Assembly: GCF_030269545.1 (NCBI RefSeq)
Contig: NZ_BSTN01000002.1
Span: 537,021-601,020 of the forward strand
Direction: 5' to 3'
DNA: 64,000 nucleotides
Origin: Actinomadura sp. NBRC 104425
Lineage (GTDB): Bacteria > Actinomycetota > Actinomycetes > Streptosporangiales > Streptosporangiaceae
Shown here: positions 28,909-39,304 of the stretch, in pieces
Numbering within the stretch: position 1 is the stretch's first letter
Layout: each line of letters begins with the position of its first letter
Notes under the pieces: generated by a model
The model's input: only the letters and a program-made list of their open reading frames with translations
What the model was told of the DNA's origin: nothing
Database searches by the model: none
Position numbers and translations under genes: made by a program

Positions 28909-29159
28909 CGATTCACCTCCGGGCGATGCCAACGCGGTCACGGCCAACGCGGTCACGGCGCTCGGCGTGACCGGCACGACCGGCCTGACGGACCCGGCCG
29001 AGCGATCAACGCCGCGCCGCGGTGCCGAGTTCCCCGCCGCGCGGGGCCGGACCGGTCGATATCGGAACGGTACCGTCATTCCGGGCAGTGCTGTCCCGCC
29101 CTCCGGGGGCGCCAGGAGCCCTGCCGGAGATGTCGGGCCGGCGGGATAGTGTTCGGAGG

Positions 29160-30605
29160 GTGAGCAGGGCGCGACCAGACCAGCCGGAGGGGCTTTTCGA
29201 CGACCCGCTGGAGGAGATCGCGGGCGGTCGCGCGGCCGAACCGGCCGCCGCCGCGCCGTCCGCCGCGGGTGCAGCGGGTCCGGCGGGCGCGCACCCGGCC
29301 GGCGCCCGCGAGCCGCTGGCGGTGCGGATGCGCCCGCGCGGCCTGGACGAGGTGGTCGGCCAGTCGCACCTGCTCGGCCCGGGCACCCCGATCCGCCGGC
29401 TCGTCGACCGCGACCAGCCCATGTCGCTGGTGCTGTGGGGCCCGCCCGGCACCGGCAAGACCACCCTCGCCACCGTGGTCAGCCGCGTCACCCGGCGCCG
29501 CTTCGTGGAGATCTCCGCCGTGACCGACGGCGTCAAGCGGGTCCGCGCCGAGATCGACCTGGCCCGCCGCGAGCTGGGCATGACCGGCCGGCAGACCGTC
29601 CTGTTCGTCGACGAGGTGCACCGCTTCAACAAGGCCCAGCAGGACGCGCTGCTGCCCGCGGTGGAGAACCGCTGGGTGTCGTTCATCGGCGCCACCACCG
29701 AGAACCCGTTCTTCTCGGTGATCAGCCCGCTGCTGTCCCGGTCGCTGCTGCTCACCCTGGAGCCGCTCGGCGAGGACGAGCTGCGCGAGGTGGTGCGCCG
29801 CGCGCTGACCGACGAACGCGGCCTGGCCGGGGCGACGAGCCTGGAGGCCGCCGCCGAGGACCACCTCATCCGCCTGGCCGGCGGCGACGCCCGGCGCGCC
29901 CTGACCTACCTGGAGGCCGCCGCCCTGGTCGCCGGGGACGGCCGGCCGATCACCGTCGCGGTGCTGGAGAAGGCGGTCGACCGGGCCGCGGTGCGCTACG
30001 ACCGCGAGGGCGACCAGCACTACGACGTCGTCAGCGCGTTCATCAAGAGCATCCGCGGCAGCGACGTCGACGCCGCCCTGCACTACCTGGCCCGCATGCT
30101 GGAGGCGGGGGAGGACGCCCGGTTCATCGCCCGCCGGCTGATCGTGCACGCCAGCGAGGACATCGGCATGGCCGACCCCACCGCCCTGCAGACCGCCGTC
30201 GCCGCCGCGCAGGCCGTGGAGTTCGTCGGGCTGCCCGAGGCCCGCATCAACCTGGCCCAGGCCGTCATCCACCTGGCCGTCGCGCCCAAGTCCAACGCCG
30301 TGGTCACCGCCGTGGACGAGGCGGTCGGCGACGTCCGCCGCGGCCTGGTCGGCCCCGTCCCCGCCCACCTGCGCGACACCCACTACAAAGGAGCCGCCAA
30401 GATCGGGCACGGAGAGGGCTACAAGTACGCCCACGACTACCCCGGCGGCGTCGTGCGCCAGCAGTACGCGCCCGACCCGGTGCGGGGACGCGAGTACTAC
30501 CGGCCCACCCGCCACGGCGCCGAGGCCCGCTTCTCGGAGATCGTCGACCGCATCCGCTCCGTGCTGCGCGGCCGCGCCCGCGACACACCGCCCGGAGCCC
30601 GCTGA
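29160..30605 (+). CDS. rarA: replication-associated recombination protein A (AAA+ ATPase)
   Basis: A 481-residue MgsA/RarA/WRNIP1-family ATPase acting at stalled forks. Walker A is [13 protein letters not shown], Walker [12 protein letters not shown], and sensor 1 lies in GATTENPFF. The C-terminal tetramerisation and tail region ([33 protein letters not shown]) is complete. The GTG at 29160 lies about 10 bases after a GATAGT -10-like element (29145-29150), suggesting a leaderless mRNA. ATG 29130 in frame, giving 491 residues, is the alternative. Confidence 0.93.
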   Translation: MSRARPDQPEGLFDDPLEEIAGGRAAEPAAAAPSAAGAAGPAGAHPAGAREPLAVRMRPRGLDEVVGQSHLLGPGTPIRRLVDRDQPMSLVLWGPPGTGKTTLATVVSRVTRRRFVEISAVTDGVKRVRAEIDLARRELGMTGRQTVLFVDEVHRFNKAQQDALLPAVENRWVSFIGATTENPFFSVISPLLSRSLLLTLEPLGEDELREVVRRALTDERGLAGATSLEAAAEDHLIRLAGGDARRALTYLEAAALVAGDGRPITVAVLEKAVDRAAVRYDREGDQHYDVVSAFIKSIRGSDVDAALHYLARMLEAGEDARFIARRLIVHASEDIGMADPTALQTAVAAAQAVEFVGLPEARINLAQAVIHLAVAPKSNAVVTAVDEAVGDVRRGLVGPVPAHLRDTHYKGAAKIGHGEGYKYAHDYPGGVVRQQYAPDPVRGREYYRPTRHGAEARFSEIVDRIRSVLRGRARDTPPGAR

Positions 30606-30918
30606 CCCGCCGCCCGGAGCCCGCCGGCCGCGCCCCTCGCACGGCCCCGCGCGGCCCCCGCGCAGCCCCGTCGAGGCGGCCCCCGGCGCCCCGGCGACGC
30701 GATGTAGGAATTCATTCGGGCATCGCCGGTGTTCGCCCGATAACCTGCCCTGCGACACCCCGGTCACACGGGACCGCGGCGCCCCGGTCCGCCCGCGGCG
30801 GGCCGCCGCGTTGCGCGCCCCCGGCGGCCGCGCACCCGCGCTCCGCCGGCCGGTGCCCACGGTAAGGTCTGTCAGACCGGACCAGCCAGCCCGAAAGACA
30901 CAGCGAACGGAAGTCCTG
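30606..30918. other. intergenic region before the DUF948 gene
   Basis: About 313 bases without a gene. A 13-base palindrome GGTCTGTCAGACC at 30866-30878 overlaps a TAAGGT -10-like hexamer (30863-30868). It may be an operator for the downstream genes or an mRNA 5' stem. Nothing else is recognisable. Confidence 0.4.
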
Positions 30919-31350
30919 ATGCTCACAGGTGGACAGCTCGCGGGCCTCATCGTGGCCGTGTTCTGGGCCGTGCTCGTCTCCTTCCTCGCCTACACGCTGC
31001 TGCGGCTCGCCCGGCTGCTGCGCGAGGCCGGCGACCTGGTCGCCGACATCGCCGACCAGGCCGGTCCGCTCATGGAGGACATGACCCGCACGGTGCGCCG
31101 CGCCAACGAGCAGCTCGGCCGCACCGACGTGATCACCAAGCAGGTCGCGGGCGTCACCCAGAACGTCTCGGCCGTCACCACCGTGATGACCTCCGTGGTG
31201 GGCGGCCCGCTGGTGAAGGCGGCGGCGTTCTCCTACGGGGTCCGCAAGGCGCTGGCCGCCCGCTCCGAGGCGGGCCGCGCCGCCGGCCGGTCCGAGCTGG
31301 CGCCCGCCCCCTCCCGCAACGGCGCCAGGAGCAGGGGGCGCGGGCGATGA
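30919..31350 (+). CDS. DUF948 domain membrane protein
   Basis: A 143-residue protein with one N-terminal membrane helix (residues 8-28) followed by a helical region (RLLREAGDLVADIADQAGPL, then TRTVRRANEQLGRTD) typical of DUF948, and a basic tail. The start ATG 30919 has GGAAG upstream. The stop overlaps the next gene (ATGA). Both precede alaS in an order common to Streptomyces and relatives. Function unknown. Confidence 0.88.
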   Translation: MLTGGQLAGLIVAVFWAVLVSFLAYTLLRLARLLREAGDLVADIADQAGPLMEDMTRTVRRANEQLGRTDVITKQVAGVTQNVSAVTTVMTSVVGGPLVKAAAFSYGVRKALAARSEAGRAAGRSELAPAPSRNGARSRGRGR

Positions 31351-31673
31351 AAAGGCTGTTCTGGCTCTCGGTCGGCGCGGGCGCCGGCATCTACGCCAGC
31401 CACCGGGTCAGACGCCGGATGGAGCGCCTGGTGCGCACCTGGTCGCCCGAGGGCGTGGCGGCCCGCGCCGTCACCGCCGGACACGACATGGGGGATCGGC
31501 TGAGGCATTTCGCCGACGACGTCCGTAGAGAGATGCGGAACCGCGAGGCGGAACTGCGGGAGGCCGTGCAGATCGACACCGTGCCGATCGACCCCGGGCC
31601 GGATCCGACCCGGCGGCGCCGGGTGCTCAAGGCGCGTTACACGATCATCGACGACGACAAGGATGGCCACTGA
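31347..31673 (+). CDS. DUF6167-like small protein
   Basis: A 108-residue protein. A short hydrophobic N-terminus ([19 protein letters not shown]) could be a membrane anchor or re-entrant segment, followed by charged helices ([20 protein letters not shown]). It matches the small actinobacterial family placed between the DUF948 gene and alaS (DUF6167, from recall). It overlaps the preceding gene by 4 bases and ends 2 bases before the alaS ATG, so it is cotranscribed with both. Confidence 0.8.
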   Translation: MKRLFWLSVGAGAGIYASHRVRRRMERLVRTWSPEGVAARAVTAGHDMGDRLRHFADDVRREMRNREAELREAVQIDTVPIDPGPDPTRRRRVLKARYTIIDDDKDGH

Positions 31674-31675
31674 TC

Positions 31676-34345
31676 ATGGAGTCGGCAGAAGTCGCACGCC
31701 GCTTCCTTTCGTTCTTCGAACGGCGCGGGCACACCGTGGTGCCCTCGGCCAGCCTGGTCGCCGAGGACCCGACCCTGCTGCTGGTGAACGCCGGCATGGT
31801 CCCGTTCAAGCCGTACTTCCTCGGCCAGCGCACTCCGCCCTCGCAGCGGATGACCAGCGCCCAGAAGTGCGTGCGCACCCCGGACATCGACGAGGTCGGC
31901 AAGACCACCAGGCACGCCACCTTCTTCCAGATGCTGGGCAACTTCTCCATCGGCGACTACTTCAAGGAGGGGGCGATCCCCTTCGCGTGGGAGCTGCTGA
32001 CCACGCCGCAGTCCGACGGCGGGTTCGGCTTCCCCGAGGACAGGCTGTGGGTCACCGTCTTCCAGGACGACGACGAGGCCGCCGACATCTGGCACACCAA
32101 GGTGGGCGTGCCGGTTGAGCGCATCCAGCGCCGCGGGCTGGCCGACAACTACTGGCACATGGGCGTGCCCGGGCCCGGCGGCCCCTGCTCGGAGATCTAC
32201 TACGACCGCGGCCCCGACTACGGCCGCGAGGGCGGGCCGGTCGCCGACGAGGACCGCTACCTCGAGGTCTGGAACCTGGTCTTCATGCAGTCGCAGCTGG
32301 CGGCGGTGCGCAGCAAGACCGACTTCGACATCGAGGGCGACCTGCCCGCCAAGAACATCGACACCGGCATGGGCCTGGAGCGCATGGCCGCGATCCTGCA
32401 GGGCGTCGACAACATCTACGAGACCGACACCCTGCGCAAGATCCTCGACCGCGCCGCCGAGCTGACCGGCGCCCGGTACGGCCGCGACGCCCGCGCCGAC
32501 GTGTCCCTGCGGGTCGTCGCCGACCACGTGCGCAGCGGCACGATGATGGTCGCCGACGGCATCCGGCCCGGCAACGAGGGCCGCGGCTATGTGCTGCGCC
32601 GCATCCTGCGCCGCTCCATCCGCAACCTGCGGCTGCTGGGCGGCCAGGACGCCGGGCTGATGCACGAGCTGACCGCGGTGGCGATCTCCGTCATGGGCGA
32701 GCAGTACCCCGAGCTGGTCCGCACCGCCGCCAACATCCACACGGTGATCGACGCCGAGGAGGAGTCGTTCCTGGCGACCCTGCGCACCGGCACCGCGATC
32801 TTCGACACCGCGGTGGCGGAGACCCGCCGCGCGGGCGGCAGCACGCTGCCGGGCGAGCAGGCGTTCAAGCTGCACGACACCTACGGCTTCCCCATCGACC
32901 TCACCCTGGAGATGGCCGCCGAGCAGGGCCTGACCGTCGACGAGGCGGGCTTCCGCCGGCTGATGGCCGAGCAGCGGGAGCGGGCCAAGCGCGACGCGGC
33001 CGCCAAGAAGACCGGCAACCTGGACGTGTCGGTGCTGGACGAGCTGCTCACCAGCGCGGGCGGCCGGGTCGACTTCGTCGGCTACGAGAGCGTCACCGGC
33101 GAGGCCCGGCTGGTCGGCCTGCTGGTCGGCGGCGCGGGCGTGCCCGCCGCGGGCGAGGGCACCGAGGTCGAGGCGGTGCTCGACCGCACCCCGTTCTACG
33201 CCGAGGGCGGCGGCCAGCTCGCCGACCAGGGCGTCATCCGGCTCGGCAACGGCGCGGTCATCGAGGTCCGCGACGTGCAGTCGCCGCTGGCCGGGCTGAT
33301 CGTGCACCGCGGCGTGGTGGCCGGCGGCGAGGCCCAGGTCGGCGACTCCGCCTACGCCGAGATCGACGTGGAGCGGCGCCGGGCGATCTCCCGGTCGCAC
33401 TCGGCCACCCACATGGTGCACGCCGGGTTCCGCCGCGCGCTCGGCGAGTCGGCCGCGCAGGCGGGTTCGGAGAACTCCCCGGGCCGGTTCCGGTTCGACT
33501 TCACCGCCGCCGGGGCCGTGCCGCACAGCGTGCTGCGCGACGTCGAGGACGAGGTCAACGCCGTGCTGGTGGACGACCTGGACGTGCGGGCCTTCCACAC
33601 CTCCCTCGACCAGGCACGGGCCATGGGCGCGCTGGCGCTGTTCGGCGAGAAGTACGGCGACGAGGTCCGCGTCGTGGAGATCGGCGACTACTCGCGCGAG
33701 CTGTGCGGCGGCACCCACGTGCACCGGTCCGGGCAGCTCGGCCTGGTCAAGATCCTCGGCGAGTCGTCCATCGGCGCCGGGGTGCGCCGGGTCGAGGCGC
33801 TGGTCGGCATCGACGCCTTCCGCTTCCTGGCCCGCGAGAGCGTGCTGGTCGCGCAGCTGGCCGAGCAGATGAAGGCGCGCAAGGAGGAGCTGCCCGAGCG
33901 GATCTCCGGCGTGGTGGCGCGGCTGCGCGAGGCCGAAAAGGAACTGGAGCGGCTGCGCTCGCAGCAGGTGCTGGCCGTCGCCGGGTCGCTGGCCGACGGC
34001 GCCCGGGACGTGGGCGGCGTGGCGTTCGTCGGGCACCGCGCGCCCGACGGCACCGTCGCCGACGACCTGCGCAAGCTCGCCGTGGACGTGCGCGGGCGGC
34101 TGGCCGCCCGGCCCGCCGTCGTCATGGTCGCGGGCGTGCCCAAGGACCGTCCGGTCGTGGTCGTCGCCGTCACCGAGGGCGCGCGCGAGCGCGGCCTGAA
34201 GGCGGGCGCGCTGGTCGGCGTGGCCGCCAAGGCGCTCGGCGGCGGCGGTGGCGGCAAGGACGACCTCGCCCAGGGCGGCGGCTCCGACGCCGGCGCCGTC
34301 GGCGAGGCGCTGGCCGCCGTGGAACGGGCCGTAGGGGCCGCGTGA
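31676..34345 (+). CDS. alaS: alanyl-tRNA synthetase
   Basis: A full-length 889-residue class II synthetase with an aminoacylation core, a tRNA-recognition domain, an editing domain and a C-terminal C-Ala domain. The editing domain zinc ligands are HSATHMVHA and CGGTHV (near residue 676). The C-Ala domain includes a Gly-rich [15 protein letters not shown] segment near the end. The ATG start has AAGGA 11 bases upstream inside the preceding gene. It is followed by ruvX and mltG, as in most actinobacteria. Confidence 0.97.
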   Translation: MESAEVARRFLSFFERRGHTVVPSASLVAEDPTLLLVNAGMVPFKPYFLGQRTPPSQRMTSAQKCVRTPDIDEVGKTTRHATFFQMLGNFSIGDYFKEGAIPFAWELLTTPQSDGGFGFPEDRLWVTVFQDDDEAADIWHTKVGVPVERIQRRGLADNYWHMGVPGPGGPCSEIYYDRGPDYGREGGPVADEDRYLEVWNLVFMQSQLAAVRSKTDFDIEGDLPAKNIDTGMGLERMAAILQGVDNIYETDTLRKILDRAAELTGARYGRDARADVSLRVVADHVRSGTMMVADGIRPGNEGRGYVLRRILRRSIRNLRLLGGQDAGLMHELTAVAISVMGEQYPELVRTAANIHTVIDAEEESFLATLRTGTAIFDTAVAETRRAGGSTLPGEQAFKLHDTYGFPIDLTLEMAAEQGLTVDEAGFRRLMAEQRERAKRDAAAKKTGNLDVSVLDELLTSAGGRVDFVGYESVTGEARLVGLLVGGAGVPAAGEGTEVEAVLDRTPFYAEGGGQLADQGVIRLGNGAVIEVRDVQSPLAGLIVHRGVVAGGEAQVGDSAYAEIDVERRRAISRSHSATHMVHAGFRRALGESAAQAGSENSPGRFRFDFTAAGAVPHSVLRDVEDEVNAVLVDDLDVRAFHTSLDQARAMGALALFGEKYGDEVRVVEIGDYSRELCGGTHVHRSGQLGLVKILGESSIGAGVRRVEALVGIDAFRFLARESVLVAQLAEQMKARKEELPERISGVVARLREAEKELERLRSQQVLAVAGSLADGARDVGGVAFVGHRAPDGTVADDLRKLAVDVRGRLAARPAVVMVAGVPKDRPVVVVAVTEGARERGLKAGALVGVAAKALGGGGGGKDDLAQGGGSDAGAVGEALAAVERAVGAA

Positions 34346-34451
34346 GCGCCATGGTCGCGCGAGGGCACGGCATGGGCGCGCACCCCGCCCGCGGGCGCCG
34401 CCCGGGACGCCGCTCACGGGAGCGCCGTCCGCGGCGGAGCGGAGCACGGCC

Positions 34452-34910
34452 ATGAGGCAGGGCGTCCGGCTCGGCATCGACGTGGGCACCGTCCGCATCG
34501 GCGTCGCCCGCAGCGATCCCGCCGGCATACTCGCCTCGCCGCTGGAGACGGTGCGGCGCGGCAAGGGCGACCTGGACCGCCTTGCCGCGCTCGCCGCGGA
34601 GAACGAGGCCATCGAGGTGGTCGTGGGCCTGCCCACGTCGCTGTCGGGACGGGAGGGGCCCGCCGCCGAGGCGGCCCGGCGGTTCGCCGCCGAGCTCGCC
34701 GAGCGGCTGGCCCCCGGCACCGTCCGGCTGTGCGACGAGCGGCTCACCACCGTCACGGCGGAGGCCGGACTGCGCGCCGGGGGCGTGCGCGGCCGGGCGC
34801 GCCGCCAGGTCGTCGACCAGACGGCCGCCGCTGTTCTGTTGCAATCGGCCCTGGACGGGGAAAGGTTGACGGGGCGCCCCCCAGGCGAGATCGTCCGGGG
34901 AGGCTCATGA
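34452..34910 (+). CDS. ruvX: putative Holliday junction resolvase / pre-16S rRNA nuclease YqgF
   Basis: A 152-residue RNase H-fold protein. [17 protein letters not shown] carries the first catalytic Asp, [13 protein letters not shown] and [11 protein letters not shown] follow, and [11 protein letters not shown] carries the last Asp. Family members process the 5' end of pre-16S rRNA in E. coli; the resolvase name is historical. The stop overlaps the mltG ATG by 4 bases. Confidence 0.93.
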   Translation: MRQGVRLGIDVGTVRIGVARSDPAGILASPLETVRRGKGDLDRLAALAAENEAIEVVVGLPTSLSGREGPAAEAARRFAAELAERLAPGTVRLCDERLTTVTAEAGLRAGGVRGRARRQVVDQTAAAVLLQSALDGERLTGRPPGEIVRGGS

Positions 34911-36112
34911 ACGACTTGGATCTGTTCTCCGACCCCTACGGGGACAGCCCCCGGGGGCACGGGGGCTACGACGAGGCAGCGCGGCGGCGGCAGGCGCCGC
35001 CGCCCGGCGGCCGCCGCGCCGCCCGCAGGCGGCAGCGCCGCAAGCGCCGCAACAGCCGCGCCGCCGTGCTGTTCGCGCTGGCGTTCCTGGTCGCGGTGGG
35101 CGGCACCGGCGGGGTGCTCGGCCTGGCCTGGGTGGACGCCCGGCTGCATCCGCCGGACTACGAGGGCTCGGGCACGGGCTCTGTCACGGTCCAGATCAAG
35201 GAGGGCGACAGCGGTTCGAGCATCGCCGCCGCCCTGCAGACCCACGGCGTGGTCAAGAGCGCCCGCGCGTTCGTGAAGGTGTACGGCAAGGAGCCCAAGG
35301 CGGCCACCATCCAGCCGGGCTTCTACCAGATGCGCAAGCGGATGTCGTCGGCCGCGGCGATGGCGCTGCTGCTCGACCCCAAGTCGCGGGCGAGCAACCA
35401 GATCACCATCCCCGAGGGGCTGCGCGCGACCCAGGTCGTCCAGCAGCTGTCCCGCAAGACCGGCATCCCGCAGTCCGAGTTCACCAAGGTGCTGCGGAGG
35501 CCGACCGGGCTGGGCCTGCCTTCGTACGCCAAGGGCAACGTCGAGGGCTACCTGTGGCCGGGCCGCTACGACCTGAACCCCAACGCCTCGGCGGAGGAGA
35601 TCCTCAAGCAGATGGTGGACCGGTTCAAGCAGGCCGCCGACCGGCTGGACCTGGAGAACCGGGCCAAGTCCGCGGAGATCCCCATGTCGCCCGGCTCGGT
35701 GGTCATCATGGCCAGCCTGATCCAGGCCGAAAGCGGCCGGGACTCGGATATGCCGAAGATCTCCCGGGTCATCTACAACCGGCTGCAGCACGAGCCCGAG
35801 CCGATGTACCTCAAGCTCGACAGCACCACGCTGTACGGGCTGAACAAGTTCGGGTACGTGGCCAGCAGCTCGGACATCCGCTCGCAGAGCCCGTACAACA
35901 CCTACCAGCATCCGGGGCTGCCGCCGGGCGCGATCTCCAACCCGGGCGAATCGGCCATCGAGGCGGTGTTCGAGCCCGAGCCGGGCGACTGGCTGTGGTT
36001 CGTCGCCACCGACCCCAAGAACCGGATCACCGAGTACGCCGACACCGAGGCCGAGTTCAACCGGCTGCGCGCCAAGCTGAACGCGTACCTGCAGAGGAAC
36101 GGGGGGAACTAG
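34907..36112 (+). CDS. mltG: endolytic murein transglycosylase MltG
   Basis: A 401-residue YceG-like protein. A basic, disordered N-terminus (1-48) and one membrane helix (about 50-73) precede a LysM-like subdomain ([19 protein letters not shown]) and the catalytic domain. Landmarks are [20 protein letters not shown] (catalytic Glu) and [10 protein letters not shown]. It cleaves nascent glycan strands to end their elongation. The ATG start overlaps ruvX by 4 bases, and its TAG shares one base with the aroE start codon. Confidence 0.94.
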   Translation: MNDLDLFSDPYGDSPRGHGGYDEAARRRQAPPPGGRRAARRRQRRKRRNSRAAVLFALAFLVAVGGTGGVLGLAWVDARLHPPDYEGSGTGSVTVQIKEGDSGSSIAAALQTHGVVKSARAFVKVYGKEPKAATIQPGFYQMRKRMSSAAAMALLLDPKSRASNQITIPEGLRATQVVQQLSRKTGIPQSEFTKVLRRPTGLGLPSYAKGNVEGYLWPGRYDLNPNASAEEILKQMVDRFKQAADRLDLENRAKSAEIPMSPGSVVIMASLIQAESGRDSDMPKISRVIYNRLQHEPEPMYLKLDSTTLYGLNKFGYVASSSDIRSQSPYNTYQHPGLPPGAISNPGESAIEAVFEPEPGDWLWFVATDPKNRITEYADTEAEFNRLRAKLNAYLQRNGGN

Positions 36113-36945
36113 TGCCGCACGCCCTCGTCGCGGGCTCCCCGATCGCGCACTCGCTGTCCCCGGTGCTGCACCGGGCCGCGTACGCCGCGATGGGCCTGGA
36201 CGACTGGACGTACGACGCGGTCGAGTGCGCCGAGGAGGGCCTGCGCGCCCTTCTCGGCGGGCTCGGCCCCGGCTGGGCCGGGCTGTCGCTCACCATGCCG
36301 CTCAAGCGGGCGGCGCTGGCGTCGGCCGACACGGTGTCGGACCTGGCGGCCGCGGTGGGCGCCGCCAACACCCTGGTGCCGCGCGACGGCGGCCTGCACG
36401 CCGACAACACCGACGTGTACGGCATCGTCACCGCGCTCACCGAGGCCGGGCTGGGCGAGCCCGCGTCGGTGCTGGTGCTGGGCGGCGGCGCGACGGCCGC
36501 GTCCGCCCTGGCCGCGCTGGCGCAGCTCGGCGTCACCGGGGCGCGGCTCGCGGCGCGCCGCCCCGAACGCGCCCGCGGCGCCGCCGAGGCCGGACGGCGG
36601 TTCGGCCTGGCCGTCGAGGTCGCCCCGCTCGACCGGCTGTCCGACCTGCTCGCCGTCGACCTGGTGGTCTCGACGCTGCCCGCGGGCGCCGCCGACCCCT
36701 ACGCCGACCCGGTGGCCGGGTCCGGCGCCGCCCTGTTCGACGTGGCGTACGGGCGGCCGACGCGGCTGACCGGAGCGGTGCGAAGCGCCGGCGCCACGGT
36801 CGTCGACGGCTTCCCCATGCTGCTCCACCAGGCCGTGCAGCAGGTGCGGCTGATGACCGGACGCGACGACGTGCCGGTCGAGGCGATGCGCGCCGCCGGC
36901 ACCGCCGAGCTGCGCCGCCGCGCGCGCGTCCCCCAGGACGCCTGA
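36112..36945 (+). CDS. aroE: shikimate dehydrogenase (AroE family)
   Basis: A 277-residue NADP-dependent enzyme reducing 3-dehydroshikimate. The substrate motif SPIAHSLSPVLHRAAY, catalytic Lys in LTMPLKRAA, ADNTDVYG (Asp) and the NADP P-loop VLGGGATAAS are visible. The usual NVTxPxK is SLTMPLK here, a mild variation. The GTG start uses the last base of the mltG stop, so it is the final gene of the alaS-ruvX-mltG-aroE unit. It converges on the toroid gene. Confidence 0.92.
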   Translation: MPHALVAGSPIAHSLSPVLHRAAYAAMGLDDWTYDAVECAEEGLRALLGGLGPGWAGLSLTMPLKRAALASADTVSDLAAAVGAANTLVPRDGGLHADNTDVYGIVTALTEAGLGEPASVLVLGGGATAASALAALAQLGVTGARLAARRPERARGAAEAGRRFGLAVEVAPLDRLSDLLAVDLVVSTLPAGAADPYADPVAGSGAALFDVAYGRPTRLTGAVRSAGATVVDGFPMLLHQAVQQVRLMTGRDDVPVEAMRAAGTAELRRRARVPQDA

Positions 36946-36977
36946 CGCCGCCCCCGCCGCCTGCGCCGCCGTCCCCC

Positions 36978-38342
36978 TCACTGGGCGATCGGCGGCGGCT
37001 CCGCGCCCTGCTGTCCGGGCGCGGGAAGCGCAGGCGGCGGGGAACGGCGCCGCTTGGCCGTCTCGTGCGCGGTCGTCATCACCATCGGCAGAATGACGCT
37101 CAGCCAGAAGTCCTTCCACCCCCACGTGCCGGTGGCCACGCCGCCCAGGCTGCCCACCGCCACCAGGGCGAGCAGCACCCTGCTCCAGTTGCGCCGCAGA
37201 TACGGCACCACCTGGACCCGCAGCCCCTGGGAGGGGAGCAGGGCCGCCAGGGGGCGGTCGCGGGCGTGCGAGCGCTGCACCACGGCCGCGTCCGGAAGCC
37301 AGTGAAGCACGTCCCCGGACCCGGCCAACGGCATCCGGGTCAGATCCACCAGCGCCTCCAGACGCCACCACAGCGTCCACAGCGACGTGCGGCCGTTGCC
37401 GGGCAGGCCGTTCCACCGGGGCGCGGCCACCTCGCCGTGCACCAGCGTGCGGAACGCGCGGCCCACCGTGGGGCCGTGCACGCCGCGCGGGTCGCGCAGC
37501 AGCGCCGACAACGCGATCGGCAGGCCGAAATGCCACAGCGCCAGCCGCCACACCGGCCGCGTGTCCGGCCCGTTGGGCGCCACGTCGTAGGTCTCGATCC
37601 AGGTGTGCGAGTCCTCGGCGTCCAGGTTGGCGCGCAGCCAGTCGTAGGCGGCCAGCAACCGGTCGTCGCGCTGCCCGGGACGCGCCTCCGCCAGGGTCAG
37701 CAGCGCGAACGCGGTGTGCGTGACGGTCGGGCCCGCCGCCCGCGTCGGCCCCCACGCCGGGCGCCTGCTCGTACGGTCGGACGTCAGCCACTCCACGCCC
37801 CGCTCGACCGCGGGATGGTACGGGTTGAGCCGGGTCAACGCGCGCAGGGCCAGGCACGTCTGCCACACCCGCGACGGACACCCGTACAGCGACCCCCAGC
37901 CGCCGTCCGGATTCTGGTTGTTCAGCAGCCACCGGTAGGCGCGCCGGATGTCGGGTGCGTCGTCGCGCAGGTCGCAGCGCGCGCATGCCAGAAACCGCGC
38001 GATCCACGCCGTCGCCTCCACGACGGGCAGGCCCAGGCTGGTCCGGGTGGCCCAGCCGCCGTCCCTGAGGCGGTCGGCGGAGGATGTCTGGCGCGCGGCC
38101 AGATACGCCAGCCCCTCGTCGAAGTGCTCGAACGACCGGCCCGCCTCCGTGAACGCCAGCAGGCCCACCGCCGTCGCGGTCGCCCCCGGGTCGGGGCGCG
38201 TCAGGTCGTGGTACCAGCCGCCGCCGACGTCGTCGTCCGGGGCGTAGGTGCGGCGCAGCACGTCGAGCGACTCGTTCAGCCGGGCGTGGAGCACGGCCAT
38301 GTCGATGCTGGGGGAGGCGCCGGCGGTCGGTGAGGTCGTCAC
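36978..38342 (-). CDS. terpene-cyclase-like alpha/alpha-toroid membrane protein
   Basis: About 454 residues. The body is a prenyltransferase/squalene-cyclase-type alpha/alpha toroid: repeated helices with a QW-like NQNPDGGWGSLYG and related DGGWAT and GGGWYHD motifs. I see no DxDD catalytic motif of class II terpene cyclases; RPDPGATATAVG sits where one might be expected. The C-terminus holds two membrane helices (about residues 375-395 and 402-420) and a Pro-rich tail. The start is uncertain: GTG 38342 is used, but the frame is open to a GTG at 38409-38411 and neither has a clear ribosome site. Enzymatic activity is not established; it may be a structural relative. It is divergent from the HIT gene. 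Confidence 0.75.
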   Translation of the reverse strand: MTTSPTAGASPSIDMAVLHARLNESLDVLRRTYAPDDDVGGGWYHDLTRPDPGATATAVGLLAFTEAGRSFEHFDEGLAYLAARQTSSADRLRDGGWATRTSLGLPVVEATAWIARFLACARCDLRDDAPDIRRAYRWLLNNQNPDGGWGSLYGCPSRVWQTCLALRALTRLNPYHPAVERGVEWLTSDRTSRRPAWGPTRAAGPTVTHTAFALLTLAEARPGQRDDRLLAAYDWLRANLDAEDSHTWIETYDVAPNGPDTRPVWRLALWHFGLPIALSALLRDPRGVHGPTVGRAFRTLVHGEVAAPRWNGLPGNGRTSLWTLWWRLEALVDLTRMPLAGSGDVLHWLPDAAVVQRSHARDRPLAALLPSQGLRVQVVPYLRRNWSRVLLALVAVGSLGGVATGTWGWKDFWLSVILPMVMTTAHETAKRRRSPPPALPAPGQQGAEPPPIAQ

Positions 38343-38453
38343 GGTGAAGCGATCTTTGTCAACATGGCCGTCATCTCTTGTGTATGTTCCCGTTAGGCCA
38401 TGGTTCTGCACCCCCGACGTGCGCAGGCTCTGGCCGGCCGCACCTCACGGAGA

Positions 38454-38465
38454 GGTAGATCTACC
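38454..38465. promoter_or_regulatory. 12-bp palindrome between divergent toroid and HIT genes
   Basis: GGTAGATCTACC is a perfect palindrome 69 bases upstream of the HIT start, between two divergently transcribed genes. Such sites often bind dimeric repressors. No regulator gene lies next to it. Confidence 0.4.
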
Positions 38466-38533
38466 GCATCAGTAGCACGCCGCAGGGCACGTTCTGGGAC
38501 GCCCCCGTCCCGTTCATGCTCCCAGGAGGCGTC

Positions 38534-39304
38534 GTGGCCGAACCCGCGATGCGCGCCGACCCCCGAACCGGCCCCCAGACGGACTGCGTCCTGTGCCCCC
38601 CGCTCCGATTCCGCTTCAACGCCATGGCCGACCTGCCCGGACACGGCTGCGTCCTGGCCGCCGACGACGTGTTCCTGCTCATGCCCGACCTGGCGCCGCT
38701 CACCGACGGGCACCTGCTGCTGGTGACGACCGGCCACCACCAGTGCGCGGCGGCGTTCAGCGCGTCCCTGTGGGGGCGCGCGCTGCGCTGGCGCCGCCAC
38801 GTCGCCCGCCTCTACACGGCCGCCTACGGCGCCGCCGACATGCTGGTCATGGAGCACGGCCCCGGCAGCCCCCAGGGCGGAGGCGCGTGCATCGACCACG
38901 CCCACTGGCACATGCTGCCGACCACGGCGAGCGTACGGGCCGTGCTGGAGGAGCAGGGGCTGCGCGGCGAGACCGCCACGCACCGGGCGCTGCGCGCATG
39001 CTTCCGTGCCCGCCGCTCCTACCTTCTGGTGGAGGAACGCGGCCACGCCGTCATGTACCCGGCGGACGGAGTCCCGCGCCAGTACCTGCGCTGGGCCGCC
39101 GCCGTGGCGCTGAGCCGCCGCACCGGCGGCACGGCACCGGACGTGTGGCGCTGGCAGGAGATGTTCGGCCTGCCGCAGAGCAGGGACCGCTTCCTGCGCA
39201 CGCTCGCCGCCATGCGCGCGGCCGTCGCGGCGGCCGGCCCCCACGGGGCGGGTCAGCGCCTCCCCGGTACGCCCCCGCTGGAACGCAACGACAGCCACCA
39301 GTAG
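38534..39304 (+). CDS. HIT-domain protein (histidine triad)
   Basis: A 256-residue protein with a histidine triad HAHWH at residues 122-126 within CIDHAHWHMLP, the nucleotide hydrolase/transferase signature. A CVLC pair at residues 18-21 resembles the zinc-binding Cys pair of GalT- and Hint-like members. The ADDVFLLMPDLAPLTDGHLLL segment is the typical strand-turn before the triad. The C-terminal 100 residues are an extra domain absent from minimal HIT proteins. The start GTG 38534 has CAGGAGG 4 bases upstream. The last 52 bases overlap the opposite-strand kinase gene. The substrate is probably a nucleotide conjugate, but it is not identifiable. Confidence 0.85.
   Translation: MAEPAMRADPRTGPQTDCVLCPPLRFRFNAMADLPGHGCVLAADDVFLLMPDLAPLTDGHLLLVTTGHHQCAAAFSASLWGRALRWRRHVARLYTAAYGAADMLVMEHGPGSPQGGGACIDHAHWHMLPTTASVRAVLEEQGLRGETATHRALRACFRARRSYLLVEERGHAVMYPADGVPRQYLRWAAAVALSRRTGGTAPDVWRWQEMFGLPQSRDRFLRTLAAMRAAVAAAGPHGAGQRLPGTPPLERNDSHQ

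Noticed and set aside
31637..35911. A 1424-codon minus-strand open frame opposite alaS, ruvX and mltG
   Set aside because: Low-complexity composition and complete overlap with three well-supported genes.
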